64,000 nt of DNA from Lithobates sylvaticus (GCA_028564925.1 CM053026.1:128179150-128243149), one strand, 5' to 3'. Shown: positions 24,001 through 36,122, numbered from the stretch's first letter. Made by a program: numbers and translations. Notes: generated by a model not told the origin, from the sequence alone.

Positions 24001-24074
24001 GTGATGGTTAACATTATTTAACAACAAACAACCGTAATTTATAAGTAAAATAGTAAGCCATCATACGGTACAAG

Positions 24075-24486
24075 TGTCAGGGCTCTGGGCTCATCCCTTC
24101 CTTCTCTGAGCTGGCCGCTCAGATGTCAGCTAATTGCCAGCTCCCATCTCTCTCCACAGTTACTCAGCTGTTGTTGATCCTGCTCATCAGTCCTGCCTAC
24201 TTAAGCCGTCCAGTCCAGAGGAGCTCTGCCTTCGCTTTGGTCACATCACAAGAAACAATCTCCTGCGTTCCTGTTTAAAGACTGGCTTTGCTGACATCCC
24301 TTCAGGCTACAGATCCTGCTTGCTGTTCCTACTACTTTGATCCCTGACTCCTGGCTTGTCTGGTGCTCCGTTCCGGTTACTGAACTTTGGCTATGTTTTG
24401 ATTACATTTGTTCTATTTACTTTTATTATTAAACAAGTGTGATTTAACTATACTTCTGTCTCGGTCTGATTTCATGGTTTCTGACA
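24075..24486 (+). mobile_element. solo LTR (Ty3/Gypsy-like style)
   Basis: Starts TGTCAGGGCTC and ends GGTTTCTGACA, with ACAAG duplicated at 24070-24074 and 24487-24491. The 412-bp length, TG...CA ends, an attattaaac A-rich tract in the right third and the 5-bp duplication together identify a solo LTR fossil. No internal region remains. Intact duplications suggest moderate age. Confidence 0.8.
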
Positions 24487-24609
24487 ACAAGATCTTGCAG
24501 TGAAATAAGTTTGTATAGTGTCCTTTGAACTGTCTACCCCAACGGGTGCTAACTGTAGACTGATCCAATTCCCCTCTTTATGAAGGTGACAGGTACAATA
24601 AGAATAATT

Positions 24610-26577
24610 CAGTAGTATTCAACCTGGTATTAATTATGCATCACAACCTTTTAAATTGTTAGAGGATCTTTGATTTGTAAGCCATTCTTGCCAGTTTCTT
24701 ATAAAATTATTAACTGAGGAGTTTTTCTGAGCTAGGAAAAGCTCATATTGGGCTTGAGTGTTTATTCTAGCGACCACCCTTGACAAGTTAGGAGTTTCTG
24801 TACATTTCCACATGCTTGTGATGGTTAGCCTTGTATGCGTTACTATCGTCCTAAAACATAGTGGGTATCTATCAACATTCATTCCTAGTAAGGCCATTTC
24901 TGGCATCAAATCTATTAACATGCCTGTGAGGTCTGCTATAAAAGAGGAGATAGCATTCCAGAAACTTGTTAAATGTTTGCAGGCCCATAGTGTATGGTAT
25001 AGGTTACCTGAAGACTCATTGCATTTCCAACATAACGGCAATATGGAGGGAAATATTTTTGCCAATCTATATGGGGTCAGATACCACCTATTAAGGATTT
25101 TTTGAGAATTGTCCCAATGTTCAATGCAAGCAGATGCTTTAGTTATTGTTGTTATAGCTTTTTTCCATTGTTCCCAAGAGAATGTTTGTGAGAGGTCTTT
25201 CTCCCATTTCAACATGTTGGAATTTTTCCCATTTGTAGAGATGGATGAAAGGAGGTTATGAAAATAAGGCTATCCCCTTTTTTATTTAGAGGGTTATCTG
25301 TTAAGTATTCCCAGATTATCGTGGGAATGGTTATGTCTTCTAGTTGTTTTTGGCGGTTGTTTTTTTCTAGGCGGTTGTTTTTGTTCTTTTTATTTTCGAC
25401 TATGTTTTAGAGCTGATGTGGTAGATTGGTAGGTTTGAAATCCTTGCTTTACCCAATCACTTGTTGATATTTTTATTCTACAGTATTCTACTATTCTTGT
25501 CGGAGTTGGTACTTTAGTACAAGGAGTTAGATTTGGAAAGAATATGTTTCCATGCAGGTTGCTTTTATAGAGAGGAGGTTGGGAAGTGAGTATTTTTTTT
25601 TTGTATTATATGCATGGCCATAGACAGAGCGTATAAATCATGTCCTTTTGTGAATTCTGTTTCTATATGCACCCAAAATTTGTCATTGGAGGTGACAAAC
25701 CAAAATTTTATTTGGTCTAATAAGGAGGCATAATAATAATTTATAATGTTTGCTAGTCCCTCTCCAGCCAATTCTTTATTAGTGATTAGTATAGAAAATG
25801 CTACCCTTGGTTTTTTTCTCATTCCATATGACTTTCTTCATTTTTGTATTAATTTGTGTAAACATTTTTGCTGGTATCAAAATTGGGAGGGAACGAAAAT
25901 AACATAATATCTTGGGTAAGGTTTTCATTTTAAAGGCTGCTATCTTTCCAAACCCATGATAGTTGTACTTTTTTTAATGTATTGTAGATCTATATTAATT
26001 TGTTCTGATAGTTTGGGGAAGTTTTATGTATATAATTTAGATGAGGGATAGTAAAGCTGTATGCCTAGATAGGTGATGGATGGTTAATTCCAGTTGTAGT
26101 CATTATAATTCTTGCTTAGTATATCAATTTGTTTTTTGGGGATGTTCATGGGTAATACATAACATTTATTTTGGTTAACTTTGTAGTAGGAGACCTCCCC
26201 ATATTGATATAGTAATTTTCAAATTTTGGGTATGGAGGCTTCGGGGTAAAGTAAAGTTAAAATGATATCATCCGCAAAAAGTCCAATTTTATGTTGATGT
26301 TTTCCAATAGTGATTCCAGTAATTTCAGGGTTATTTCTTATACTTTCTGGCTCTATTATTAGTGAGAAAATTATAGGGAACAATGGACATCCTTGCCTGG
26401 TTCCATTCCTCAGTTTAAAGTTTTTGGATAGGGTTCCGGAGGAGTATTCTGTGGTTGAGGGTTGTGAATATAAGGATATAATGGCTGAATGAATAAATCC
26501 CTTGATACCAAATTCTTCTAGATTTTGAGATATGAATTGCCAATGCACCTATGTGAATGTTTTTTGTATGAAAACAT
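24610..26577 (-). mobile_element. L1/Tx1-clade LINE, 5'-truncated
   Basis: Minus strand. From about 26577 downward the frames encode the reverse-transcriptase palm: KTFT-VHW, then NGTRQGCPL and the catalytic LFADDIILTL (26219-26548). Between 25565 and 25822 comes RVAFSILITNKELAGEGLAN and IKFWF, the L1/Tx1 block after the RT. From 25215 to 24634 lies ILNRWYLTPYRLAKIFP followed by the zinc-knuckle-like CWKCNESSGNLYHTLWAC. Together these are the RT and C-terminal domains of ORF2. The endonuclease domain, ORF1 and 5' UTR are absent, and several shifts and stops break the frame. The 3' tail lacks an obvious A-run, so its end near 24610 is approximate. Confidence 0.85.
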
Positions 26578-26876
26578 AGGAAATACAACTGTTGCCTTAG
26601 GCATGTGAGGCATTGCGACTATGATCTGTTTTAAGGTATGTTTATAATATAATTCAGAATGTTTTCTAACAAGCATCATTTAATTTTTTTTTTTTTTTTT
26701 TTACAGTGATAGGATTGAATTTATGATTTTTTTGCACCTAAGTCTCATAGGGCACCCCCTATTTATAAGTAATGAATTATTTACTTTCCTTTGTGTTTAG
26801 CTGTTGGATATATCAGAGATACTGTGAAAGTAATAATTTTGTCATCCATATTAGGTCAATCTTGTAGATACTAGGC

Positions 26877-27175
26877 CAGGGTTTCTTAACCAGGGTCCAA
26901 TTGAACCCTAGGTTTCCTCCAGAGGTTGCTAGAGGTTCCCTGAGTAATGTGCAACTTCTGCCTCTCAGACAAGTTCACACTTACACCATTGATCTTTTTA
27001 GCTAGCTGTAAGGGAGTAATTCTTAAAAAAAAACACAAGTGTAAGGGTCATTCTTCCCACTGACCGTCACACTAATGTATCATGAGTTGTAGATATAGTA
27101 ATTTTAGTAGGGGTTCCCTGAGACTTGAAAGTTATTTAAATGGTTCTTCTTTGCTGAAAATGTTGAGAAAGGCTG
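26877..27175. mobile_element. hAT MITE with 8-bp duplication
   Basis: Starts CAGGGTTTCTTAACCAGGG and ends (reverse complement) CAGCCTTTCTCAAC. Flanking octamers are TACTAGGC (26869-26876) and AACTAGGC (27176-27183), one mismatch. It contains a few cactgaccgtcacactaatg-like words shared with the minisatellite-bearing relative at 21787-22320. Non-coding. Confidence 0.8.
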
Positions 27176-27183
27176 AACTAGGC

Positions 27184-28945
27184 ATATAAGATAGGTTTCC
27201 TCATACCGACAGCACTAAGGTGGGGGTTCTCTGCTTCCTTAGGATACTGGAATCAGTGGGGCTTTAGCACTTTAGGAGACTTCTTCATTACAGCAGTACC
27301 ATTAAGAAAACTGGATGTTTGGAAAAGCAAGCTGGTGTACCTGTCAGGACTTTAATGCTAATGTTAATTGTGGTCACTCAAACACAATTCTTAGTGGGAG
27401 AATCAGACTGAAAGTAGTGATAGTAATTATTTCATGTTCCATTCACTGAACAAGCAAAGAGTCCATCCAAAAGGAAAGGAGTACAAAGGATCTCTTTACC
27501 AGTTTTAAATCTATGTGTTTGCAGATTACCAATAAAGAATTTCGAAATACTGTTTTTTGCTTGCTCATGACTCATTTTGTATTATAAGCTGCTTACATCT
27601 GTACCTTATTTGTGCTCTACAAAAAATGTTTACTACCAGTAAATGCGAAACCAATCAGTAAACTTATTTTGTCATATTACATTATGAATACTAAATAGCA
27701 TAAAATGCTAAACAAAGCAAAATCTGAATAAGCAGAAAGCATACAATATATCCTGGCCTTTGAATGCCATAGCAATAATGTACTGATATGCCATTTCTCA
27801 TAAAATCATTGAGAAATGTGTAACCTGTGTCAGAATTAAGTATCAAAACACTGGCAGTTAGGGAATCTACCTTTCAAAGCTTTTTTTTTTTTTTTTCTCT
27901 TCTTGTGTGTCCATTGCTGCGGTGAGACGAAATCTGTTTCCCATTTTGTGTTGGCCCTCAAAGTACATGCAATACAATTTCCTAGGGGGATATCAAGTCT
28001 GGGATTCTTATGAGAAAGATATTCAAGAGTTCTGACTGACTTTTCTGATTCTGGAATATGTTGGCACAAGCAAATCAGACAATGCACAGTGTTCCAATGT
28101 TAGGAATGAGTAAACTCTTTGGGGACCATCTGTCAGCAGCAAATCAGGAGAGAGTAATATATAGCATGGTCACTGTACAGCTTCTCCCAGAAGATCAAAT
28201 TAAGACACAAAACATGGACCAACATTTCCGCAGAAGTCAAAGTTTGTGTCTGCCGTTTGTTATCTGTTACAGGAAATTATAACACTTGTTTCTGTTAGGT
28301 CCTTTGTAAGACACTGGTGTTAAAAGTTAAATAAATCACAATCACAAGTTTGTATGACCTATATACGTCATAATTTAGCCAAAACATTTATACGGGGTAT
28401 TTCTTGTATTGTCAACATATGGGTGAATATTACATTGTCGATATAAGCTTTTTATAATTATTTGATTGTTACACTTTAACAGGAATCGGTAAAACATCAC
28501 TAAATTTTACATTTTCTAATTATTTAACCCACTCCTCACCCACCTAACTTTGACGACTGCAATAATATTACAGTACACTAAAATGAGACAGCTCAGCACT
28601 ACTTTTTAATTGACCACCATATGTTCACCTCTCTCAGAGGCTAAATACACAGAAGGGTTGGTTGCCTAATGTTTCCTTTGCCCAACCATGATGTCATCAA
28701 CCTCCTGAGTTAAAGGAAATATCTTGCACAACCTATACATAGGAACCAGTGCCACGGCATCAAACATCTTAGGTACTAGAAAGATTTTGCATCTATCTAT
28801 AAAGCTCCACTCCACATTCATCTGTACAAAGCTATTTTACTCAATCCACCACCTAAGTAACAGGGTAGGTAATAGGAACACAGCTTTATTGTTGCCAAAC
28901 AGAACAAACAAAATTAAAATACATCTGTGCTCAGACTATGAACTT
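27184..28945. other. no gene seen
   Basis: Non-coding, AT-rich, with T-runs at about 27883-27896. No element ends recognised. Confidence 0.4.
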
Positions 28946-29187
28946 TTAAAGTGGAATTCAGGCTTACACCTAACTAACCATGAAACTACCCCCTCCCACA
29001 TCTTAACTAACCTATGTAAGAAAGACTTACCAATGTTCAGGCTGCTCCAATCCGGCCACACAATCCGGTTCCCCTGTATCAGTGTACATTATACATCTTT
29101 CTTACACAGGTTAGTTAACATAGGTGCTAAAATGGTGCTAAAGTGCATTTTAAGGCTTGTCAGGAGTAAGCTGGAATTCCACTTTAA
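28946..29187. mobile_element. T2/Kolobok-like MITE, palindromic
   Basis: TTAAAGTGGAATTCAGGCTT at the left and, reverse-complemented from the right, TTAAAGTGGAATTCCAGCTT. TTAA occurs at 28946-28949 and 29184-29187. Inner arms (ctaactaacc...ggttagtta) also pair. 242 bp, non-coding. Confidence 0.8.
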
Positions 29188-29189
29188 GT

Positions 29190-29492
29190 ATTTATTTATT
29201 CCAGGTACTTACTGTATACCGTCAATTTACACAGCACTTTACATATATATTGCACATTCACTTCAGTCTCTACCCTTACAATCTAAGGTCCCCAACTCAC
29301 ATTCATATATAAAAGGGCCAATTTAGACAGACTCAATCCAATTAACTTACCAACATGTCTTTGGAGTGTGGGAGCAAGCCCACACAGGCAAAGGGAGAAC
29401 ATGCAAACTCCAGGCAGGTAGTGCCATGGTTGGGATTGGAACCAGTAACCCTAGTGCTACTTAAGTGCTAACCACTACAGCACTGTGCTGTC
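29190..29492 (-). mobile_element. L2-related 3' module or SINE
   Basis: Contains gggagaacatgcaaactcca, a ggattggaaccagtaaccc block and gtgctaaccactacagcac, a set shared by many fish and amphibian L2-type 3' ends and dependent SINEs. On the minus strand it ends aataaatactt. No protein-coding part. It abuts the MITE on its left. Confidence 0.6.
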
Positions 29493-29700
29493 ATATTTAC
29501 ATGTTCTTAACAAGCATTGAAAGAGCTTTAATATAAGCCCTCTGACATCTCTATCTACATGTATTTTGAAATACTTGATTATCCAAAATCGTAAATAATT
29601 ACAACTAAGGCTTCATTTGGCTTCTAACAACTTCTGTTAAAGGGCTGGCAGACAGTTTCTGGCGCAATAGAAAACAGTTAGGATTTCAACGCTTCTGTGA

Positions 29701-29959
29701 ACAGAGCTGCTAGGGCTCTATCTCACCACCGCCCGACGCCGCTACAGTGCCGACAGATAAGGGATACCCAAGATTTCACAGCTGTTCAGTTGAAGTCAAT
29801 AATAGCGTGGCTACGCTCTGATGAATCCTCGAAATGCGTCAGAGCGTAGCCACGCTATTATTGACTTCAACTGAACAGCTGTGACATCTTGGGTATCCCT
29901 TATCTGTCGGCACTGTAGCGGCGTCGGGCGGTGGTGAGATAGAGCCCTAGCAGCTCTGT
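29701..29959. repeat. near-perfect palindrome with hammerhead-like core at its tip
   Basis: Left arm 29701-29821 and right arm 29839-29959 (121 bp each) are reverse complements with one mismatch that I can find. The 17-nt loop is tgaatcctcgaaatgcg. Downstream an A-rich segment with ttatttaataaaagg resembles the tail of the PLE-like foldbacks. No coding capacity. The near-identity of the arms implies recent origin or arm-to-arm correction. Confidence 0.9.
29816..29842 (+). ncRNA. hammerhead-like core at palindrome tip, degenerate
   Basis: CTGATGA (29818-29824), A, TCCTC, GAAA (29831-29834), TGC, GTC (29838-29840). Helix II is essentially absent, so self-cleavage is unlikely. The position at the apex of a 121-bp stem makes the arms an extended helix I-like stem. 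Confidence 0.4.
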
Positions 29960-30932
29960 TCCTGAAGCAGTTATTTGTGACATGCTTGTTTGAATCTTTG
30001 TTTTTGTAAGTGCAATCTGTAGGGGGGCTTGAGATTTTATTTAATAAAAGGGTTTTACACTATGTTGGCTGTTTGTTCCTCTATGGTGATGCCCCCCTGC
30101 TGTTTAGACCGGAGGACTTCTGATACGGCTTGGATGCGTGCAGTGACATCTGTTTTAAAAGGCTATCTTTTATCTGAGCTCTGGTAAGCATCCATTCCTT
30201 AGGATGAGCACAGGGTGCCACCGGTGTTGGGATTAGGACCTGTCCTGCTGTGATTATCTCTGTGCCTGTGGTTGATTTCCTCTCACATTCCTTTTCACAC
30301 TCCTCTGCTGTTTTGCTGCTGCAACTGTATGGAATTAAATGGACTGTCACAGCTTTTGAAGAAAGATTTCATTGGACTAAGCCATAGGGCTATTTATTAG
30401 TTCTTCCATCCTGTGACTATTGCAGCTATTTCTTCCTCATAATGGGTCAGATGAGTGCTAATGAACTGTAGCAATACCCGCCTGACACCCTTATATTTAT
30501 ATTTATATCCTCTGCATGATTGTTGCTGACTATATTTATATGCAATAATATTTTTATTACCCTTTGCTTTTTTTGCGTAAATATTTATATTTTATTCTAG
30601 ATATTTATATCTTTTTTTATTTATTTATTCCTCTATCTCTGGGCACTGTTTTTATTCAGTTTATTTTAAACCGAATACTGCGTATCTATCTATTGTCCGT
30701 TGCTATAAATAACCCAAAAAGAAGAATCAAGTACTCAAAAGATACATAAAAATACAAGTTGTATTTATACATCATACTTAAAACCATAAAAGCATATTCA
30801 CAAATGTGTAGAACACTCTATCCTGCATTTCCCAACTGGCAGTGTTAAGCAATTTTGTATCAAGTGGCCCAAATACAATTATTGTGTAACTGTATACTGG
30901 GCCAAGTGCAGGGATCAATATATCATCCATCA

Positions 30933-30974
30933 GGATCTCAATGTGTTTGACTGGATGGCTTCCTCAGGGGTTCC
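30933..30974 (-). ncRNA. hammerhead-like motif, eroded arm copy
   Basis: Minus strand CTGAGGA, A, GCC, ATCC, then AGTCAAACACATT and GAGATCC. The GAAA box has decayed. Mate of the copy at 31403-31462. Confidence 0.35.
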
Positions 30975-31402
30975 TATTCATGATATATATGCGTATATAT
31001 GAGTCAAAAGCTAAGGCCATAAAGAAGAGCTTCAACCAGGACCAAGGGGAGAGAAGGCAGATAACTTTTCCCACAAACATGGAGGTATAATTTTGGACCG
31101 GACCTGGACATGGGTTATGTTAAAGTGGCCTCCTAGGAGAATAAACAACCTATATAGCTTACCTTTGGTAATCCACACTATTCCTATTTTGGAATCCTTA
31201 TTGGGCACACTCCTTCCACCACACTTTAAAATAAGGATTGGCCTTGGTGGGTTCCTCATGAAGCTGTGGTTACCCTGATGCAGTGCCTTCCTGTGTTTTG
31301 GCTGGACTCATGCACCTCCCTCCTTCTCTCTCTCCCCCTTTGTCCCGGCCAAAGCTATTCTTTATGGCTTTAGCTCTTGACTCTATGCTTAGATCATGAA
31401 AA

Positions 31403-31462
31403 GGATTCCCTGAGGAAGCCATCCGGAAATGCGTTGAAATGCGTTGAAATGCGTTGAGATCC
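31403..31462 (+). ncRNA. hammerhead-like motif with tandem decamer
   Basis: GGATTCC, CTGAGGA, A, GCC-ATCC-GG, GAAATGCGTT repeated three times, then GAGATCC. Helix I between GGATTCC and GAGATCC pairs except for one position, counting a G-T pair. The decamer GAAATGCGTT at 31426-31455 is present in three direct copies, duplicating the GAAA-helix III segment. Confidence 0.45.
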
Positions 31463-31682
31463 TGATTGATGATTTATTGATCCCTGCACTTGGCCCAATA
31501 TATGAAGATCCTCCTTTAGTTACACAATACATGCATTTGGGTCACTTGATACAGGTTTCAATATACAAAATTGCTTAACACTACCATGCTTTTATGGTTT
31601 TAAGTATGATGTTCGAATAACATTTTTATTTTTATATATCATTTGAGTACTCATTTCTTCATTTGGGGTTATTTATGGCAAC

Positions 31683-32699
31683 CATTTATGTCCTTACCTT
31701 TTTTCCTTTTTCTGTTTGAATTCTAATGGATGTGGTGCCATATTAATTGAGTCATGTCTTCTTGCTATAATAATATCTAACGCCTCAGTTGTGCATAATT
31801 CTTGTGTTTGTATCCCACCACTTCCCTCAACCATATCGAAGTTCTCCAAAAATAAAAACAACATGCATAGACTGGTCATTAAAGAAACATGTGATGAGCC
31901 TGTGTGCCCAGCTGCCGGGCAAAGCCTGTGCGGAAAACCTGGACAGTAATCCTGCGGCTCCTACGGGAGTAGTGCTACATAAATAATAAGTGAGTATGTG
32001 AAATTATGACTTCTCTGTATGTTGCCATGCAGAGTTGTGAAAGCTGATCTGATTCCAGAGCCTCCCTATTGTTCAGTGATGATCAGCCAAATTAAAGGTG
32101 AGTAAGGGAATTGGACCCATTGAGTTGGCACCTTTTTTCTCTGGTTCTACGGATTGTTTTGTTATTGTAATGCCCAGGCTTGGAATAGTTTTATACAAAC
32201 ACATAGTACAAAACCTGGCAGCCTTTTTAATCAGATTATCCTTTCTTTTTTTTTTATCAAATTAACTGTAGAGGTTTTGGAAGCTACACCTACTCTTAAA
32301 GAGTATATTTAGTAATGGACAGAGAATGGAAATAAGTGACTGAGCTCAGTGTAACAGAAAGCAGTTGTTGAGCCTGAGAAAAACAGAGTTAAAGTGAAGT
32401 GTTTGGGTGGAGCAGCAGTGAGTATGTCACATAACTCTGTCCTCTGTCAGAGGCAGGATGACAGGGTTACAGGAACTGACTACTTCAGTTAAACCAACTG
32501 GTCATAAACAGCACGCAGTAAACAAAAAGTAACTTTAAAAATCACAAGAGATGTCTGAGAGCCTTTTAGTTTATGAATTGAAGGGTGCGGTTTGTACAGA
32601 TGGGGGAAATCCTAGGAAGACACTAGCAATAACAAAAATCCTTCTAATTTGAAAGAAAGGCTGCAGAATACAGTACAATCTTTGGACTGATAATTTCAG
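31683..32699. other. no gene seen
   Basis: Non-coding sequence with no recognised element ends. Confidence 0.4.
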
Positions 32700-32702
32700 T
32701 AA

Positions 32703-32897
32703 GGGCTCGTTCACACCATACGTGTATGAAAACTGATGGGAAAACCACACAGATTTTACTTGCAGATTTCTGCGCAGAAAAAAAACACATGCTGTGGTTT
32801 TAACAGGGCACATAGAGAACCATTGTTTTGTTTTTTGAGCCCTTCCAGAACGCATGCAGAAAAACTGATGTCTCTGCACCATGGTGTGAACGAGGCC
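32703..32897. mobile_element. PIF/Harbinger MITE, complete
   Basis: Terminal repeats GGGCTCGTTCACACCAT and GGCCTCGTTCACACCAT (right, reverse complement), flanked by TAA at 32700-32702 and 32898-32900. 195 bp, non-coding. Confidence 0.85.
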
Positions 32898-32900
32898 TAA

Positions 32901-33419
32901 ATGATTGATGGATGTGCAAATGTCAATAGATCTAAAAAAATGATTAAACTATAGATATAGAGGAGAACTCAATCCCCACATTTTAGCAATTATGTAAGGA
33001 AAATGCATTTACCTGCAAGTAGGAATCATCTGACTGTAGGCATTTCTGTATTTCTGTTCAGGCAGCCAATCCGCTTTTCTTCTTCTTGATAAGCAGGATG
33101 GAGCATGGAAGGGAAAGCCTGATTGGTTTATTAGGAGGAAATAAAGTGAAGTGATCTAGCATCAGCTACATACAGTATACAACACTATGTTCTGGCAGTG
33201 AGATGGGAACTTCCCATCCCATTTCTAGAATAAAAATCAAATGAGGCTTATAAGCCATTCATAGGGAGTTTTGTGGATGATTACAAAGCTTCCTTTGATT
33301 GGCTGAGGCAGGGAGGTGGGTTAATGATGTCACAATCTCCAGCTTAGCCATTTAGGAAGCTTTGTATTCATTCATACAATAAAAAGCTTCCTGTGAATGG
33401 ATGAGCAGCGATCAGCCTG
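32901..33419. other. no gene seen; gaagctt-rich repeat at about 33280-33400
   Basis: Non-coding. The words acaaagcttcc and aaaaagcttcctgtgaatgg recur, suggesting an old repeat without resolvable ends. Confidence 0.35.
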
Positions 33420-33947
33420 ACTCGATTTTGGTCCAGGAACAGGATTGGAGCTAGAGCATGAGATTCCCCAGGGCACAGAGTCTAAGAGCCAGCAGGTGTT
33501 CACCAGAGCCTCTAGTGGTAAGGATGGGTTTGGCTGAAGCTGACTCCAGGTCGTGGCCCCCGGGGTCACTCAGCTCAGGCTCACGGACTGGCTTGGGTGG
33601 ACAAAGCAGAAGTAGCAGTCCAGGACAACAAGGTATAGTCAAGAGATAAGCCAAAGGTCGTGGTATCAGGCAGACAGGGATAGTTAAAGAACAAGCCAAG
33701 GACAGTAAACAGAATCAGACGTAGAGCACATGGCAAGAAGCACATAGGAAGCCAAACACACGATATTGATCAGCAAGGCTTGGCTTGCAGTGCACAGGTT
33801 AATATAGTGTTTCCTGTTAGAGGCTGGAGTGGAGCCATGCCTGAGGGAAGATTACTGAAGCACATAGGTGAACAGCGATCCCTCTCTAAGCTGAACACAC
33901 CAGAGAGGTAAGCAAACAGACATGAACATTACTGCAGATTCATGACA
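33420..33947 (-). mobile_element. LTR-like fossil, one end recognised
   Basis: Read on the minus strand it begins TGTCATGAATC at 33947 and has the C/T-rich sequence style (cttggcttgttctttaac, ctgtctgcctgatacc) of the solo LTRs in this window. The other TG...CA end and duplication were not found, so the extent is approximate and it may be partial. No coding region. Confidence 0.45.
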
Positions 33948-34588
33948 ATATATAACCTAATCACTATAATCTGATAGACGCTTTGTTATGTGAATGTAAT
34001 TTCAAAAGTAATTCTCAATATTTTTCATTAAAATAATATTTGGTGATCCTGCCATGGAGGTCCTTGTTCAGGCATTTCCTGTGACAATGCTCCGTCTCAA
34101 TCTCTCAGTGTGCTCGTTCATTGTCACACTCTCACACAGGCTTCTGATGAAGACTTTAAGTGGCCATAACACACATTATTATTAAGAGGGATTACTTTGC
34201 AACAGTTGGCCGGCTTAAACGTGTATTGCAATATATTTGGAATAAAAATACCCGTTTTTCATTGTATAGTTTGCTGGAGAGGGTGTATAGCAGTGTGCAG
34301 AGGGTTCATCCAGAATTTGTACTGTTACCATGTGGTCACACCCCTTTAGCATCTGATAGTTTAAATACATGTACAAGCTATTGGGATTTGAGCACAGGTA
34401 TATCTTGTCTCTGTTATAACAAATATCTGTTGTCATCATCAAAAAACCCTCCCTGAGTAGTGCCATGCAGCTATCGAGAGGCTGCGGCACTGAGATGCAA
34501 CAAAGGTAGAAAAAATTGGTAAAAAAAAAGACAAATGTTTATTATAGATAAGGCTTTAACAACCTAAATGTAACTCAGGGTTTTCACA
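33948..34588. other. no gene seen
   Basis: Non-coding sequence. cttctgatgaagacttt at about 34141 resembles a ribozyme box by chance only (see rejected items). Confidence 0.4.
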
Positions 34589-34590
34589 TA

Positions 34591-36122
34591 CAGTGCCTTG
34601 TAAAAGTATTCACCCCCCTTGGCTTTTTACCTATTTTGTTACATTACAGCCTTTAGTTCAATGTTTTTTTTAATCTGAATTATATGTGATGGATCAGAAC
34701 ACAATAGTCTAAGTTGGTGAAGTAAAATTAGAAAAATAAAAACATAAAACAATTTTTCAGAAATAAAAAAATGATAATTGGCATGTGCGTACGTATTCAC
34801 CCCCTTTGTTATGAAGCCCATAAAAAAGCTCTGGTGGAACCAATTACCTTCAGAAGTCACATAATTAGTGAAATGATGTCCACCTGTGTGCAATCTAAGT
34901 GTCACATGATCTGTCATTACACACCTTTTTGAAAGGCCCCAGAGGCTGCAACACCTAAGCAAGAGGCACCACTAACCAAACACTGCCATGAAGACCAAGG
35001 AAATCTCCAAACAAATAATGGACAATGTTGTTGAGAAGTACAAGTCAGGGTTAGGATATAAAAAAAATATCCAAATCTTTGATGATCCCTAGGAGCACCA
35101 TCAAATCTATCATAACCAAACGGAAAGAACATGGCACAACAGCAAACCTGCCAAGAGACGGCTGCACACCAAAACTCACGGACCGGCAAGGAGGGTATTC
35201 ATCAGAGAGGCAGCACAGAGACCTAAGGTAACCCTGGAGGAGCTGTAGAGTTCCACAGCAGAGACTGGAGAATCAATAAGCCGTAGGCTCCATACAGTTG
35301 GGCTTTATGGCAGAGTGGCCAGAAGAAAGTCATTACTTTCAGCAAAAAACAAAATGGCATATTTTGAGTTTGCGAAAAAGGCATGTGGGAGACTCCCAAA
35401 ATGTATGGAGGAAGGTGCTCTGGTCTGATGAGACTAAAATTGAACTTTTTGCCCATCAAAGAAAACACTATGACTGGCGCAAACCCAACACATCACATCA
35501 CCCAAAGAACACCATCAATCGGGACTGGGAAACTGATGGGTGGTGCTAAATACAGGGATATTCTTGAGCAAAACCTGTACCACTCTGTGTATGATTTGAG
35601 GCTAGGACGGAGGTTCACCTTCCAGCAGGACAATGACCCCAAACACACTTCTAAGGCAGGGAAGGAGAAACATTTAAATGTGTTGGAATGGCCAAGTCAA
35701 AGCCCAGACCTCAATCCAATAGAAAATCTGTGGTCAAACATAAAGATTGCTGTTCACAAGCGCAAACCATCCAACTTGAAGGAGCTGGAGTAGTTTTGCA
35801 AGGAGGAATGGGCAAAAATCCAAGTGTTAAGATGTGGCAAGCTCATAGAGGCTTATCCAAAGCAACTTGGAGCTGTGATAGCAGCAAAAGGTGGCTCTAC
35901 AAAGTATTGACTTTAGGGGAGTGAATAGTTATGCACATTGACTTTTTCTGTTATTTTGTCCTATTTGTTGTTTGATTCACAATAAAAAAAAAATCTTAAA
36001 AGTTGTGGGCATTTTCTGTAAATTAAAAGATGCAAATCCTCAAACAATCCATGTTAATTCCAGGTTGTGAGGCAACAAAACACAAAAATGCCAAGGGGGG
36101 TGAATACTTTTGCAAGGCACTG
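34591..36122 (+). mobile_element. Tc1-like transposon, complete ends, inactive
   Basis: Terminal inverted repeats of about 32 bp with one mismatch (cagtgccttgtaaaagtatt, then cacccccc ttgg), flanked by TA at 34589-34590 and 36123-36124. The 1532-bp length is typical of Tc1 elements. The single internal gene is the decayed transposase at 34988-35910. Near-identical termini suggest fairly recent activity of the family. Confidence 0.92.
34988..35910 (+). pseudogene. Tc1-like transposase pseudogene
   Basis: Would encode a cut-and-paste DDE transposase acting on the flanking terminal repeats. Starts MKTKEISKQIMDNVVEKY (paired-like helix-turn-helix), continues through SLMIPRSTIKSIITKRKEHG and NLPRDG, then the catalytic core: [10 protein letters not shown] (first Asp), [13 protein letters not shown] (second Asp), [11 protein letters not shown] (Glu). 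The pieces lie in different frames, with shifts near 35065 and between 35300 and 35600, and an in-frame TAG after KELE near 35791. The native C-terminus AAKGGSTKY ends at a TGA at 35908-35910. All three catalytic residues can be read, but the gene cannot give a whole protein. Confidence 0.9.

Larger units (their letters stand above)
30699..31682. mobile_element. PLE-like foldback element, about 333-bp arms
   Basis: Left arm 30699-31031 and right arm about 31350-31682 are diverged inverted repeats, with outer ends gttgctataaat and atttatggcaac. The middle (31032-31349) is unpaired and non-coding. Each arm carries a hammerhead-like motif pointing outward (30933-30974 minus; 31403-31462 plus). 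The arms also share cccaaatac/gtatttggg-type blocks. No target duplication was found. PLE membership is inferred from shared architecture. Confidence 0.6.

Noticed and set aside
34140-34175. CTGATGA box
   Set aside because: No GAAA box or cleavage triplet at the right distance, so not a hammerhead.
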